From JBEKHI01 sp050012355 (GTDB taxonomy: Bacteria > Actinomycetota > Actinomycetes > Streptosporangiales > Streptosporangiaceae), in the NCBI GenBank assembly GCA_050012355.1, contig JBEKHI010000043.1, forward strand, positions 1-30,201: a stretch of DNA of 30,201 bases. Reading direction: 5' to 3'. Positions 6,813-13,874 of the stretch are shown one piece after another. The notes under the pieces are model-generated. The model was given only the letters and a program-made list of their open reading frames with translations. It ran no database searches and had not been told where the DNA came from. Made by a program: the position numbers and the translations under genes. How positions within the stretch are numbered: the stretch's first letter is position 1; each line of letters starts with the position of its first letter.

Positions 6813-7804
6813 GATGGCCGCAGCCAGGCGCCGATCCGGTCCTGGATCTCGGCCGGGAACACGCTCTTGGGGATGACGGCGTGCACCGCCTTGGCCGGGA
6901 TCGAGCTATAGGCCGATCCGGTCTGGTTGGCGTACTGGGTGACCCGGAAGCTGACGGCCATGCTGGCCAGTGCGTAGGCTTCGGGCTCGGTGATCTGCGC
7001 GGCGGCGGCCAGCCAGTGGATGGTCTCGCGCAGGCACGCCACCAGTGCGTCGTCGAGGTTCACGGCGAACCCGATCACGATCCAGCTGGTCGCGGTCTCG
7101 CCAAGCGGGCCCCGCAGCGGGACGCCCTTGTGCAGGTCGTACCGGACCTCCAGGTCCTCGGCGGCCGTCTCGATCGCGGTCTGGTCGACGACGCCATCGC
7201 CCTGCAGAGCGTGCACGTCGCCGTTCCAGATGCGGGCTCCCGGCTTGGCTACCGGCAGGAACAGGTGGCTGCCGGCGGTGAGGTCGCGCAGCACCAGGTT
7301 TCCGCCGTAGGAGCCCGACAAGATCGCGCTCACCTGGTCGTTCCCGGCCGGTTCCACGGCGACGACGCCCAGGAACGGGGCCAGCGGCAACCGGATGCCG
7401 TGGGTGAACTCGGTGCTCGTGCGGGCGTCATCGAAGGTGAAGTAATGCACGTAGGGCTCGGCGAAGTCGTGCGGCAGCGCGCCGACCCCGAGCGGGAAGG
7501 AGTTCCAGCCCCAGCCGATCGTGCGCAGCGTGGTGATGCTGCACTCGACCACGTCGCCGGGCTCGGCTCCGGACACCTCCACCGGGCCGAGCATGGAGTA
7601 CGGGCCGTTCGGGTAGCGGTGCCGCAGCGGCTCCCTATCGGCGAAGCTCATCCCGAACTTCGCCTCGTTGCCCCAGTGCGACCAGGTACTGGGATACCGG
7701 ACCGAGTCTCCTGGCGCGATGCTGGCGACCGGCTTGGCCGCCGGGTCCAGGTACCCCGATCGCACTGTCTCCGGCGTCGATTCAACCGTATGCGTGCTCG
7801 CCAT
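6809..7804 (-). CDS. Acetamidase/formamidase family protein
   Basis: A 331-residue hydrolase of the FmdA/AmdA family, which splits formamide or short-chain amides to ammonia and acid. Family-type segments are an N-terminal SIAPGDSVRYPS, the Gly/Pro-rich GPVEVSGAEPGDVVECSI, FLGVVAVEP, SGSYGGNLVLRDLTAGSHLF and IWNGDVHALQGDGVVDQTAIE, the last containing conserved metal-site-type Asp/His residues. Length fits. It is the first gene of a two-gene operon with the SnoaL-like gene and is divergent from the LAL regulator, with a 109-bp region between them that holds a 19-bp palindrome. A weak GGAG lies nine bases before the ATG. The true substrate is not shown. Confidence 0.88.
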   Translation of the reverse strand: MASTHTVESTPETVRSGYLDPAAKPVASIAPGDSVRYPSTWSHWGNEAKFGMSFADREPLRHRYPNGPYSMLGPVEVSGAEPGDVVECSITTLRTIGWGWNSFPLGVGALPHDFAEPYVHYFTFDDARTSTEFTHGIRLPLAPFLGVVAVEPAGNDQVSAILSGSYGGNLVLRDLTAGSHLFLPVAKPGARIWNGDVHALQGDGVVDQTAIETAAEDLEVRYDLHKGVPLRGPLGETATSWIVIGFAVNLDDALVACLRETIHWLAAAAQITEPEAYALASMAVSFRVTQYANQTGSAYSSIPAKAVHAVIPKSVFPAEIQDRIGAWLRPS

Positions 7805-7871
7805 TGCGGTGAACTCCGTTTCTGGTCAGGCAGGATGCCGCCCATCATCGCCCGTACCGGTAGCCGGTGTC

Positions 7872-7890
7872 ATCAGTCAAGATGACTGAT
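7872..7890. promoter_or_regulatory. 19-bp palindrome between divergent genes
   Basis: ATCAGTCA-AGA-TGACTGAT, with perfect 8-bp arms around a 3-base centre. It lies 24 bp upstream of the LAL start and 68 bp upstream of the acetamidase start. Size and symmetry fit a dimeric repressor site. Which protein binds it is unknown. Confidence 0.55.
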
Positions 7891-7913
7891 TACCCGAGGA
7901 ATAGCCGGCGACG

Positions 7914-10900
7914 ATGGTCTGCTGTGTCCGACACGAACCGAAAGTGGGGAGGTCCGCCACGACCGAGACAGCACAACGCCAGCGGCCAGGTACCCGCGGC
8001 GGACTGGTCGGGCGCGAGGCACTGACCGGCGAGCTCACCGGGGTGCTCCAGGCCGCCTGCCGGTCAGCGGGCGGAACGCTAGTGCTGCACGGGCCGGCCG
8101 GTATCGGCAAGTCATCGCTGCTGGCGGCGGCCGGGAGCGCGGGCAAGGCCGCCGGGATGCTGGTGCTGACGGCCAAGGGCGTGCGTAACGAGTCTGGCCT
8201 GCCGTTCGCTGGCCTGCACCAGCTGATCAGGCCGCTGCTCAGCGGGCTGGGGCAGCTGCCGGACAGGCAGGCGGAGCTGCTGCGTTCGGCGTTCGGCGAC
8301 TCGGGAGCGGAGGCCGACCGGTTCGGTATCGCGCTGGCCACGCTGGACCTGCTCGCCGAAGCCGCCGCCCGACAGCCCGTCGTCGTGCTCGCTGACGACG
8401 GGCAGTGGCTTGATGGCCCGACAACGGACGTGCTCGCTTTCGTCGGCCGTCGGCTGGCGATAGAGCCCATCGCCATGCTGGTCTGCGTCCGTGATGGTGA
8501 GGCCGACCCGTTCGCGGACGCCGAACTGCCCGTCGTACGCGTCGGCCCGCTCAGTGCTGTCGCCGCCCGGGCCCTGCTCAACGCGAACTCTCCGAGCCTG
8601 GCGCGGGCACGCCAGGACCGCCTGCTGGAAGTCGCTCAGGGTAATCCGCTCGCGCTGATCGAACTGCCCAAAACGGCGGACGACACGATCACTCCGCTGG
8701 CCAAGCACGTTCCCGTCACCGCCGTCCTGGAACGCGCGTTCACTCACCGGGTCGCGGGGTTGCCCCGCTCGGCCCGGCTGCTGCTGCTGGCGGCCGCATC
8801 GGACGACGCCTGCACGGTCCAGGAGATACTCCGGGTAGTCGGCACCGGCCTTTCCTTGCCCGCGTTCCAGCCCGCGGTCGACGCGAACCTGATCACCATC
8901 GCGGGCAGCCGGGTGACCTTCAGTCACCCGCTGGTCAGCTCGGCGATCTATCAGAGCGCCGCTGTCGAGGACCGGCGGCTTGTCCACGCCGCCTTGGCCC
9001 AGATAGTCCCGGCCGGGCAGGACCGCTGTATCTGGCACCGCGTGCACGCTAGCATCGGCGCCGACGATTCACTTGCCGGCGAACTCGAGCAGCTAGCCGA
9101 GCGCACCGCCGCCCACGGAGCGGGAGCGGTGGCGGTCACCGCCCTGGAACGGGCCGCGGACCTGAGCTCCCGGGCTGGTCAGCGGGCGGACCGGCTGCTG
9201 CGCGCGGCGGAGCTCGCCGCGGAGGCAGGACGGCCTGCCGCGTCCCTGGAACTGCTGCGGCGCGCGGACCTGACCGTGCTCGGGCAGCCCGGGCAGGCGC
9301 GGGCCATGATCGTGCGGGAACTCGCCGAGTTCGCCCCGCTGCCGGACGCGGACCGCCTTCCGGCCCTGGTCGATACGGTGACCGGCCTCACCGAGTCAGG
9401 CGAAACCGGTACCGCCGCATTCCTGCTCTGGAAGGCCGCGACCAAGTGCTGGCGCGCCTCCGCCAGCGCGGCCCAACGACGTCAGCTGCTTGATGCCGCG
9501 CTCAAGCTCGGGCTAGCCGACGACGACATCCTGCTGGCCGCCGTCAGAGCCTGCGCGGCCCCGCTAACGTCAGGTAGCGCTGTGCTGGCAGCCCAGCTCG
9601 ATATGGTGACCGCGGCCCAGACAGCCCGGGCCGCGCTCTTCACGAGTGATTACCCGCGGGCCGCGGCCGACGCCGCCGTTGGCTGCCGGATGGCCCGCGT
9701 GCACGGCCGGCTGTCTCTGGTCACCCAACTGGCCCTGGTCAACGCGCAGGCCGCGATGTGGTGCGGCAACCTGGAAGAGGCCGCCGCCGCGGCGGCCGAA
9801 TCCCGGCGGTCAGCCGCCGATACCGGCCAGTCGGCCTGGGCAACGCTGGCTCGCGTCCAGGAAGCACTGGTCGAAGGGCTCAGGGGCGATTACCGGGCTG
9901 CCGCGGCGCAGGTCCGCCGGGCGCAGCAGCATCCGGAGCTATGCCTAGACCGCTATGCGCTGGCGAGCTGGCAGCGGGACCTGGGCCTGGCCGCGCTGGC
10001 GCTCGGCGAGCATCAGCGCGCGCTCGAGCACCTGCGCCGGATCGCTGATCCCGGTGATCCCGCTCATCACTTCGGCCTTCAGTACGCGGCAATCGGCGAC
10101 CTGGCCGAAGCCGCCCGGGGCGCCGGCCGTCTGCATGAGGTACGGGACCTGATCGAGAAGCTGCTGACGGACATGACCGAATCGACGTCAGGACTGTCGA
10201 TCGCGGCCCGGCGCGCCCGCCTGATGCTCGCCCCTGACGGCCAGGCGGAAGCAGAACTCAGTGCGGCGCTGGCAGCTGACCAGCCAGGGTGGCCGCTCGA
10301 GCGGGCCCGGTTGCTGCTGGCTCAAGGTGCCTTGCTTCGCCGCCGGCGTCGACCGGTGGCGGCCCGGGAGCCGCTGCGGGCCGCGCGTGAGCTGTTCGAC
10401 AATCTCGGGATCCGTGGCTGGAGCGCCCGCGCTCGCCTGGAGCTGGAGGCTACCGGCGAGGCCAGCCAGGAAAGCCGTCCCGCGACGTGGAGCACGCTCA
10501 CTCCGCAGGAATGGCAGATTGCCCAGCTGGCGGCGGCTGGCCTGACGAATCGCGAGATAGGGGAGCAGCTGTTCATATCCCGCCGCACCGTCGGGTCGCA
10601 TCTATACCACTTGTTCCCGAAGCTGGGGGTCACCGCGCGGTCGCAGCTCGCCGAGGCGCTGCGCGGTACGCAGCAGCGGCGGTTAGTCGAGCGTGGGCAG
10701 CCGCCCGGTAGCGGCCCGCCCGACGACGTAATCGCGGAATCGCTCGGCGGCCGGGAGCAGGCGGCGGTCGCCAGGCCAGGTCAGCGAGATTTCCCTGACC
10801 GCGGCGGGATCCTCGATCGCCAGGTAGCTGACCGCCCGCTCCGCGGACGCGGCCCGGGGCGCGGGCACCACCGCCACGCCCAGTCCCGCCGCCACGAATC

Positions 10901-10967
10901 CGCGCACGGTGGCCAGGTCATCTCCCTCGAACACGACGTCGGGACTGAATCCGGCGCGTCCGCATAG
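7914..10967 (+). CDS. LuxR-family LAL regulator (AAA ATPase plus HTH)
   Basis: A 1017-residue 'large ATP-binding regulator of the LuxR family'. Walker A is GPAGIGKSS (60-68) and Walker B is VVVLADDGQWLD (about 156-167). A long Ala/Leu-rich TPR-like helical middle follows. A LuxR HTH stands at about 862-925 (LTPQEWQIAQLAAAGLTNRE, then SRRTVGSHLYHLFPKLGV). LAL proteins normally end right after the HTH. Here the frame continues about 90 residues, entirely antisense to the LysR gene, so this tail is Arg/Gly/His-rich and probably without its own function. The start is uncertain: ATG 7914 has a poor GAGGA 13 bases upstream, and GTG 7944 is possible. It is divergent from the acetamidase operon and may control it; that is inference. 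Confidence 0.88.
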   Translation: MVCCVRHEPKVGRSATTETAQRQRPGTRGGLVGREALTGELTGVLQAACRSAGGTLVLHGPAGIGKSSLLAAAGSAGKAAGMLVLTAKGVRNESGLPFAGLHQLIRPLLSGLGQLPDRQAELLRSAFGDSGAEADRFGIALATLDLLAEAAARQPVVVLADDGQWLDGPTTDVLAFVGRRLAIEPIAMLVCVRDGEADPFADAELPVVRVGPLSAVAARALLNANSPSLARARQDRLLEVAQGNPLALIELPKTADDTITPLAKHVPVTAVLERAFTHRVAGLPRSARLLLLAAASDDACTVQEILRVVGTGLSLPAFQPAVDANLITIAGSRVTFSHPLVSSAIYQSAAVEDRRLVHAALAQIVPAGQDRCIWHRVHASIGADDSLAGELEQLAERTAAHGAGAVAVTALERAADLSSRAGQRADRLLRAAELAAEAGRPAASLELLRRADLTVLGQPGQARAMIVRELAEFAPLPDADRLPALVDTVTGLTESGETGTAAFLLWKAATKCWRASASAAQRRQLLDAALKLGLADDDILLAAVRACAAPLTSGSAVLAAQLDMVTAAQTARAALFTSDYPRAAADAAVGCRMARVHGRLSLVTQLALVNAQAAMWCGNLEEAAAAAAESRRSAADTGQSAWATLARVQEALVEGLRGDYRAAAAQVRRAQQHPELCLDRYALASWQRDLGLAALALGEHQRALEHLRRIADPGDPAHHFGLQYAAIGDLAEAARGAGRLHEVRDLIEKLLTDMTESTSGLSIAARRARLMLAPDGQAEAELSAALAADQPGWPLERARLLLAQGALLRRRRRPVAAREPLRAARELFDNLGIRGWSARARLELEATGEASQESRPATWSTLTPQEWQIAQLAAAGLTNREIGEQLFISRRTVGSHLYHLFPKLGVTARSQLAEALRGTQQRRLVERGQPPGSGPPDDVIAESLGGREQAAVARPGQRDFPDRGGILDRQVADRPLRGRGPGRGHHRHAQSRRHESAHGGQVISLEHDVGTESGASA

Positions 10968-11591
10968 CTCGTCGGTCAGCTGGCGCAACGCCGAGCGAGG
11001 CCGCAGGCTCACGAACGGCTCCCCGGCGACCTCCGCCAGGCCGACGCTTGACCGCCCGGCGAGCGGATGGTCCTGCGAAGTGATCAGCCGCAGTGGCTCC
11101 AGCGCTATCACCCGGGACGGGACCTCCGGGTCGTGCCGAGGCCGGGAACTGATCTCCAGATCGGCCCGTCCGCCGTAGAGCACGGTAGATCCGATCTCAT
11201 CCCGTACCTGGTGCAGTTCGAACCGCACGCCCGGGTGCCCGGAACGGAAGCCGCGTACCAGGTCGGGAACCAGCCAGGTGCCGAGCGAGTGCTGGAATGC
11301 GAGCACCACGGTGCCGCTGTCCGGATCCAGCAGCTCGTTGAGCGCCGCCAGTCCGTCGTCGAGGCTGTGCAGCAGCCCGTCGACGTGCCGCTTGAACACC
11401 GCGCCCGCGTGGGTCATCCGCAGCGTACGCCCGGACCGGTACAGCAGTGCCACACCGACCTGCTCCTCGAGCCTGGCCAGCGCCCGCGACACCCCCGACT
11501 GAGTGACGGTCTCGAGCTCGCTCACCTCGGTCACGGTTGTGCCGTCGGCGACCTGCTGAAACCAGCGAAGCGCATCGGTATCCACATCCAT
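10683..11591 (-). CDS. LysR-family transcriptional regulator
   Basis: A 302-residue LysR regulator of normal length. The N-terminal winged HTH has the expected pattern (about 1-60: WFQQVADGTTVTEVSELETV, then SQSGVSRALARLEEQ-type sequence as QSGVSRALARLEEQVGVALL). A linker helix and a periplasmic-binding-type effector domain follow (GTVVLAFQHSLGTWLVPDLV, FVAAGLGVAVVP). The last 285 bp lie opposite the LAL gene. It is divergent from the small gene at 11662, where LysR proteins often bind. I see no clear ribosome binding site before ATG 11591; GTG 11585 is an alternative. The effector is unknown. Confidence 0.92.
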   Translation of the reverse strand: MDVDTDALRWFQQVADGTTVTEVSELETVTQSGVSRALARLEEQVGVALLYRSGRTLRMTHAGAVFKRHVDGLLHSLDDGLAALNELLDPDSGTVVLAFQHSLGTWLVPDLVRGFRSGHPGVRFELHQVRDEIGSTVLYGGRADLEISSRPRHDPEVPSRVIALEPLRLITSQDHPLAGRSSVGLAEVAGEPFVSLRPRSALRQLTDELCGRAGFSPDVVFEGDDLATVRGFVAAGLGVAVVPAPRAASAERAVSYLAIEDPAAVREISLTWPGDRRLLPAAERFRDYVVGRAATGRLPTLD

Positions 11592-11661
11592 GACAATAAC
11601 TCATGGGTCGGTTGACGAAACATCATTGGACGCATAGGAGAAAACGACCGACACTTGAGGC

Positions 11662-11862
11662 ATGAGCATACGAAGCATTCTCGCGGCCCACGCCGCGAAC
11701 AAGGAACTGGAAAGGGACCTGTCCACCTACACCACGGCGTCGGACCGTAACGACCTCGACGCCATCCTCGACCGTCACGCCGAGGAGCACGCCGCCGGTA
11801 TCCGGCGCATCGTCAACGCCCAGCGCGCGCAGCAGCGCGTCCCGGTGCAGCGGAACGCTTAA
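11662..11862 (+). CDS. Small hypothetical protein, 66 aa
   Basis: A helical, charged protein (MSIRSILAAHAANKELERDL, then ASDRNDLDAILDRHAEEHAA) with no membrane segment or cysteine. I do not recognise a family. It is supported by coding-like third-position G/C, a hairpin terminator 16 bases after the stop, and a divergent position next to the LysR gene. GAGG is too close to the ATG to be a good ribosome binding site; leaderless translation after a GACACT box (11650-11655, with TTGGAC 18 bases upstream) is possible. Confidence 0.6.
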   Translation: MSIRSILAAHAANKELERDLSTYTTASDRNDLDAILDRHAEEHAAGIRRIVNAQRAQQRVPVQRNA

Positions 11863-11877
11863 GTCGTTCCCCGGGCA

Positions 11878-11895
11878 CCTCACAATGCTGTGAGG
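11878..11895 (+). terminator. Hairpin terminator after the 66-aa gene
   Basis: CCTCACA-ATGC-TGTGAGG, a perfect 7-bp stem with a 4-base loop, begins 16 bases downstream of the stop. It lacks a U-tract, as is common in actinobacteria. Confidence 0.55.
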
Positions 11896-12004
11896 CAGCT
11901 CCCATCTCGATTACCAAGTGCTAACGTGCCGAACCGGATGGTGTCAAGAACCGTGACTATGGGAGAGGCGAACAAGCCCAGCCCATGTCGGAAGGATCTT
12001 CTTG

Positions 12005-12463
12005 ATGCGCCGTTTCGTGATCGCCGTGATAGGAACCGTCGCCGGACTGGCCGCGTTGCTCAGCTTCAAGTCCGCGAGCTCCACCGCCGGGACGACGGCA
12101 ACCGCCTCTGGGACCACGAGCACCCCGTCCGCCTCCTCGGGTTCAACCTCGAAAACTGCGACTAAGACCAGCGGTACCAGCTCCCAGACCGGCGGAACCA
12201 CCCTCACCGGACTGGTCGAGCAGAGCCCCTACGGTCCGACGCAGGTCGCGGTGACCCTCGATGGCAAGAAGATCGTCGCGGTGAAGGTCCTGCAGCACAC
12301 CGATGACGGCACCATGAGCCAGCAGATCGACTCTAACGCGCTGCCGCAGCTCAACAAGGAGGCCCTGACCGCGCAGAGCGGCAAGATCGACGCGGTGACC
12401 GGCGCGAGCTACACGAGCGCGGGATACATCAAGTCGCTGCAGAGCGCGCTGGACAAGGCCTAA
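12005..12463 (+). CDS. Exported FMN-binding domain protein
   Basis: 152 residues from the ATG at 12005, with GGAAGGA eight bases upstream; a TTG immediately before it is not needed. An N-terminal signal or anchor (RRFVIAVIGTVAGLAALLSF) is followed by a Ser/Thr-rich linker (about 25-65) and a single FMN_bind domain (LTGLVEQSPYGPTQVAVTLD to the end). The flavinylation-type motif reads DAVTGASYTS (about 129-138). In NqrC/RnfG-type domains the ApbE transferase attaches FMN to the Thr of SGAT. Here the order is TGAS, so Ser would be the acceptor, or FMN is held non-covalently. Such proteins carry electrons outside the membrane. No ApbE or membrane partner is in the window. Small unknown genes flank it. 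Confidence 0.85.
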   Translation: MRRFVIAVIGTVAGLAALLSFKSASSTAGTTATASGTTSTPSASSGSTSKTATKTSGTSSQTGGTTLTGLVEQSPYGPTQVAVTLDGKKIVAVKVLQHTDDGTMSQQIDSNALPQLNKEALTAQSGKIDAVTGASYTSAGYIKSLQSALDKA

Positions 12464-12557
12464 GCCCGATCTAAGGCATATTGCCGATGCGCGACCTGGG
12501 GTCTTAGGACGAGCGTGGACGGTGCGAAGAAAAAAATACGCATCGAGGAGACACGTC

Positions 12558-12770
12558 ATGTTCTCAGTTCGCCGTCGGCTAGCCGCGGCGCTGTCCGAAA
12601 TATGGTTCGCGCAGCGCCGGATGTACGCGCTGCGCACCTCGCTGGATGTTCAGCTGAGCAACCCGAACCGGGCGCCGGACACCTACCCCGAGTTCCTCGC
12701 CAGGACCTCCGGCTTCCTGCTGCACGAGCCACCAGCCAGTTCCCGGCTGACGGGCCGCCGCGTCGGCTGA
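12558..12770 (+). CDS. Small hypothetical protein, 70 aa
   Basis: The start at ATG 12558 is set by GAGGAG (12545-12550) with a 7-base spacer; an upstream in-frame start at 12522 lacks this. The protein is basic at the N terminus (MFSVRRRLAAALSEIWFAQR) and contains an aromatic, Pro-rich segment (SNPNRAPDTYPEFLARTSGF) that looks conserved rather than random. There is no membrane helix. I do not know its function. It follows the FMN-binding gene by 94 bp and converges on a LacI gene only 12 bp away. Confidence 0.65.
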   Translation: MFSVRRRLAAALSEIWFAQRRMYALRTSLDVQLSNPNRAPDTYPEFLARTSGFLLHEPPASSRLTGRRVG

Positions 12771-12782
12771 CCCCGGCAGTCC

Positions 12783-13781
12783 TCAGGCGGGACGGCGCTC
12801 GCCGGAGCCGCGGCGGAGCACGCGGGTCGGTATGACGCTGCGGCTGGGCGGTGACTGGTCCCCGTCGAGCCGTTGAAATAGCAGCTCAGCGGCCTGGCGG
12901 CCGAGCTCGGCGGCGTCCTGCGCGACCACTGTCACGCCGAGCAGGTCGGCGAGCTCGAAGTCGTCGAATCCGACCATCGCCAGGCTGGCGGCCTTGTCGG
13001 CGAGGACGTGCAGCGCCAGCACCGAGATCCGGTTGTTGCCGCAGACCAGCCCGGTGACCGGGGCCGGCCCGCTGAGCATCCGCTCCACGCTCGCCCGGAC
13101 GGCGTCCGCGGTGGGCGGCGCCAGGGCCACCCAGTCGTCCGCCACCGGCAGGGTCGCATCGGCCATCGCCGCCAGGTACCCCTGGTGACGCTCTCGGGCG
13201 GTGAAGATCCCCGCATCGTCACCGAGGTAGCCGATCCGCCGGTGCCCGCCCGCGACCAGGTGGGCGGTCGCGGTCCGCGCGCCCCCGATGTTGTCGCTGA
13301 GCACGGTGTCCGCGTCGATCCGTCCCGGCGGCCGGTCAACGAACACCACCGGTACCCCGGCCATCATCTCGGGCACCAGGTAACCGTGATCCTCGCCGGT
13401 CGGGACCATGATCAGCCCGGCCACCCGGCGCGCGCAGAGCGCCAGGGCCAGAGTGTGCTCGGTCTCCGGGTCCGCCTCGCTTGATCCGGACAGCAGCAGC
13501 GAGCCGCGGGCGCGCGCCACGGTCTCCACCCCGCGCGACAGCGCCGAGTAAAACGGGTCGCCGATGTCCTCCAGGACAAGGCCGACGGTCGCCGCTCGCC
13601 CGGTCCGCAGCTGCCGCGCGCTGTCGTTGCGCCGGAAGCCGAGCGCCTCGATCGCCTCCCGGACCCGCTGCTCGGTCTGCGGGTGTACGTCGGGCTCGTC
13701 GTTGACAACGCGGGAGACGGTTTTAAGGCTGACGCCCGCGGCGACCGCCACATCTTTCATGGTGGGGCGAGAGCGCTCCAT
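12783..13781 (-). CDS. LacI-family repressor 1
   Basis: A 332-residue LacI/GalR regulator. The HTH and hinge helix are at about 6-60 (TMKDVAVAAGVSLKTVSRVV, then ALGFRRNDSARQLRTGRA). A sugar-binding core follows (IGLVLEDIGDPF-type strand as VGLVLEDIGDPFYSALSRGV, VPVVFVDRPP, RIGYLGDD, AMVGFDDFELADLL). The ATG has GAGGAG six bases upstream. It lies downstream of GH92 on the same strand but is separated from it by a strong hairpin, so it is probably transcribed separately. Its recognition helix (SLKTVSRVVN) differs from that of repressor 2 (SPMTVSRVIN), so the two should prefer different operators. Control of GH92 is likely but unproven. Confidence 0.95.
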   Translation of the reverse strand: MERSRPTMKDVAVAAGVSLKTVSRVVNDEPDVHPQTEQRVREAIEALGFRRNDSARQLRTGRAATVGLVLEDIGDPFYSALSRGVETVARARGSLLLSGSSEADPETEHTLALALCARRVAGLIMVPTGEDHGYLVPEMMAGVPVVFVDRPPGRIDADTVLSDNIGGARTATAHLVAGGHRRIGYLGDDAGIFTARERHQGYLAAMADATLPVADDWVALAPPTADAVRASVERMLSGPAPVTGLVCGNNRISVLALHVLADKAASLAMVGFDDFELADLLGVTVVAQDAAELGRQAAELLFQRLDGDQSPPSRSVIPTRVLRRGSGERRPA

Positions 13782-13818
13782 CCGCGACTCCTCACTAAAT
13801 GTGTGCCGAGACTAGCAA

Positions 13819-13857
13819 GAACCCGCCCGCCAGGGTGTCACCCCGGCGGGCGGGTTC
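13819..13857 (-). terminator. Strong hairpin after the GH92 gene
   Basis: GAACCCGCCCGCC (13819-13831) pairs perfectly with GGCGGGCGGGTTC (13845-13857): 13 bp, with a self-complementary GGGTGTCACCC in the loop. It begins 17 bases past the GH92 stop (13875) and ends before the LacI gene start. Confidence 0.8.
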
Positions 13858-13874
13858 CAGCGTGTCTCCTAAGG

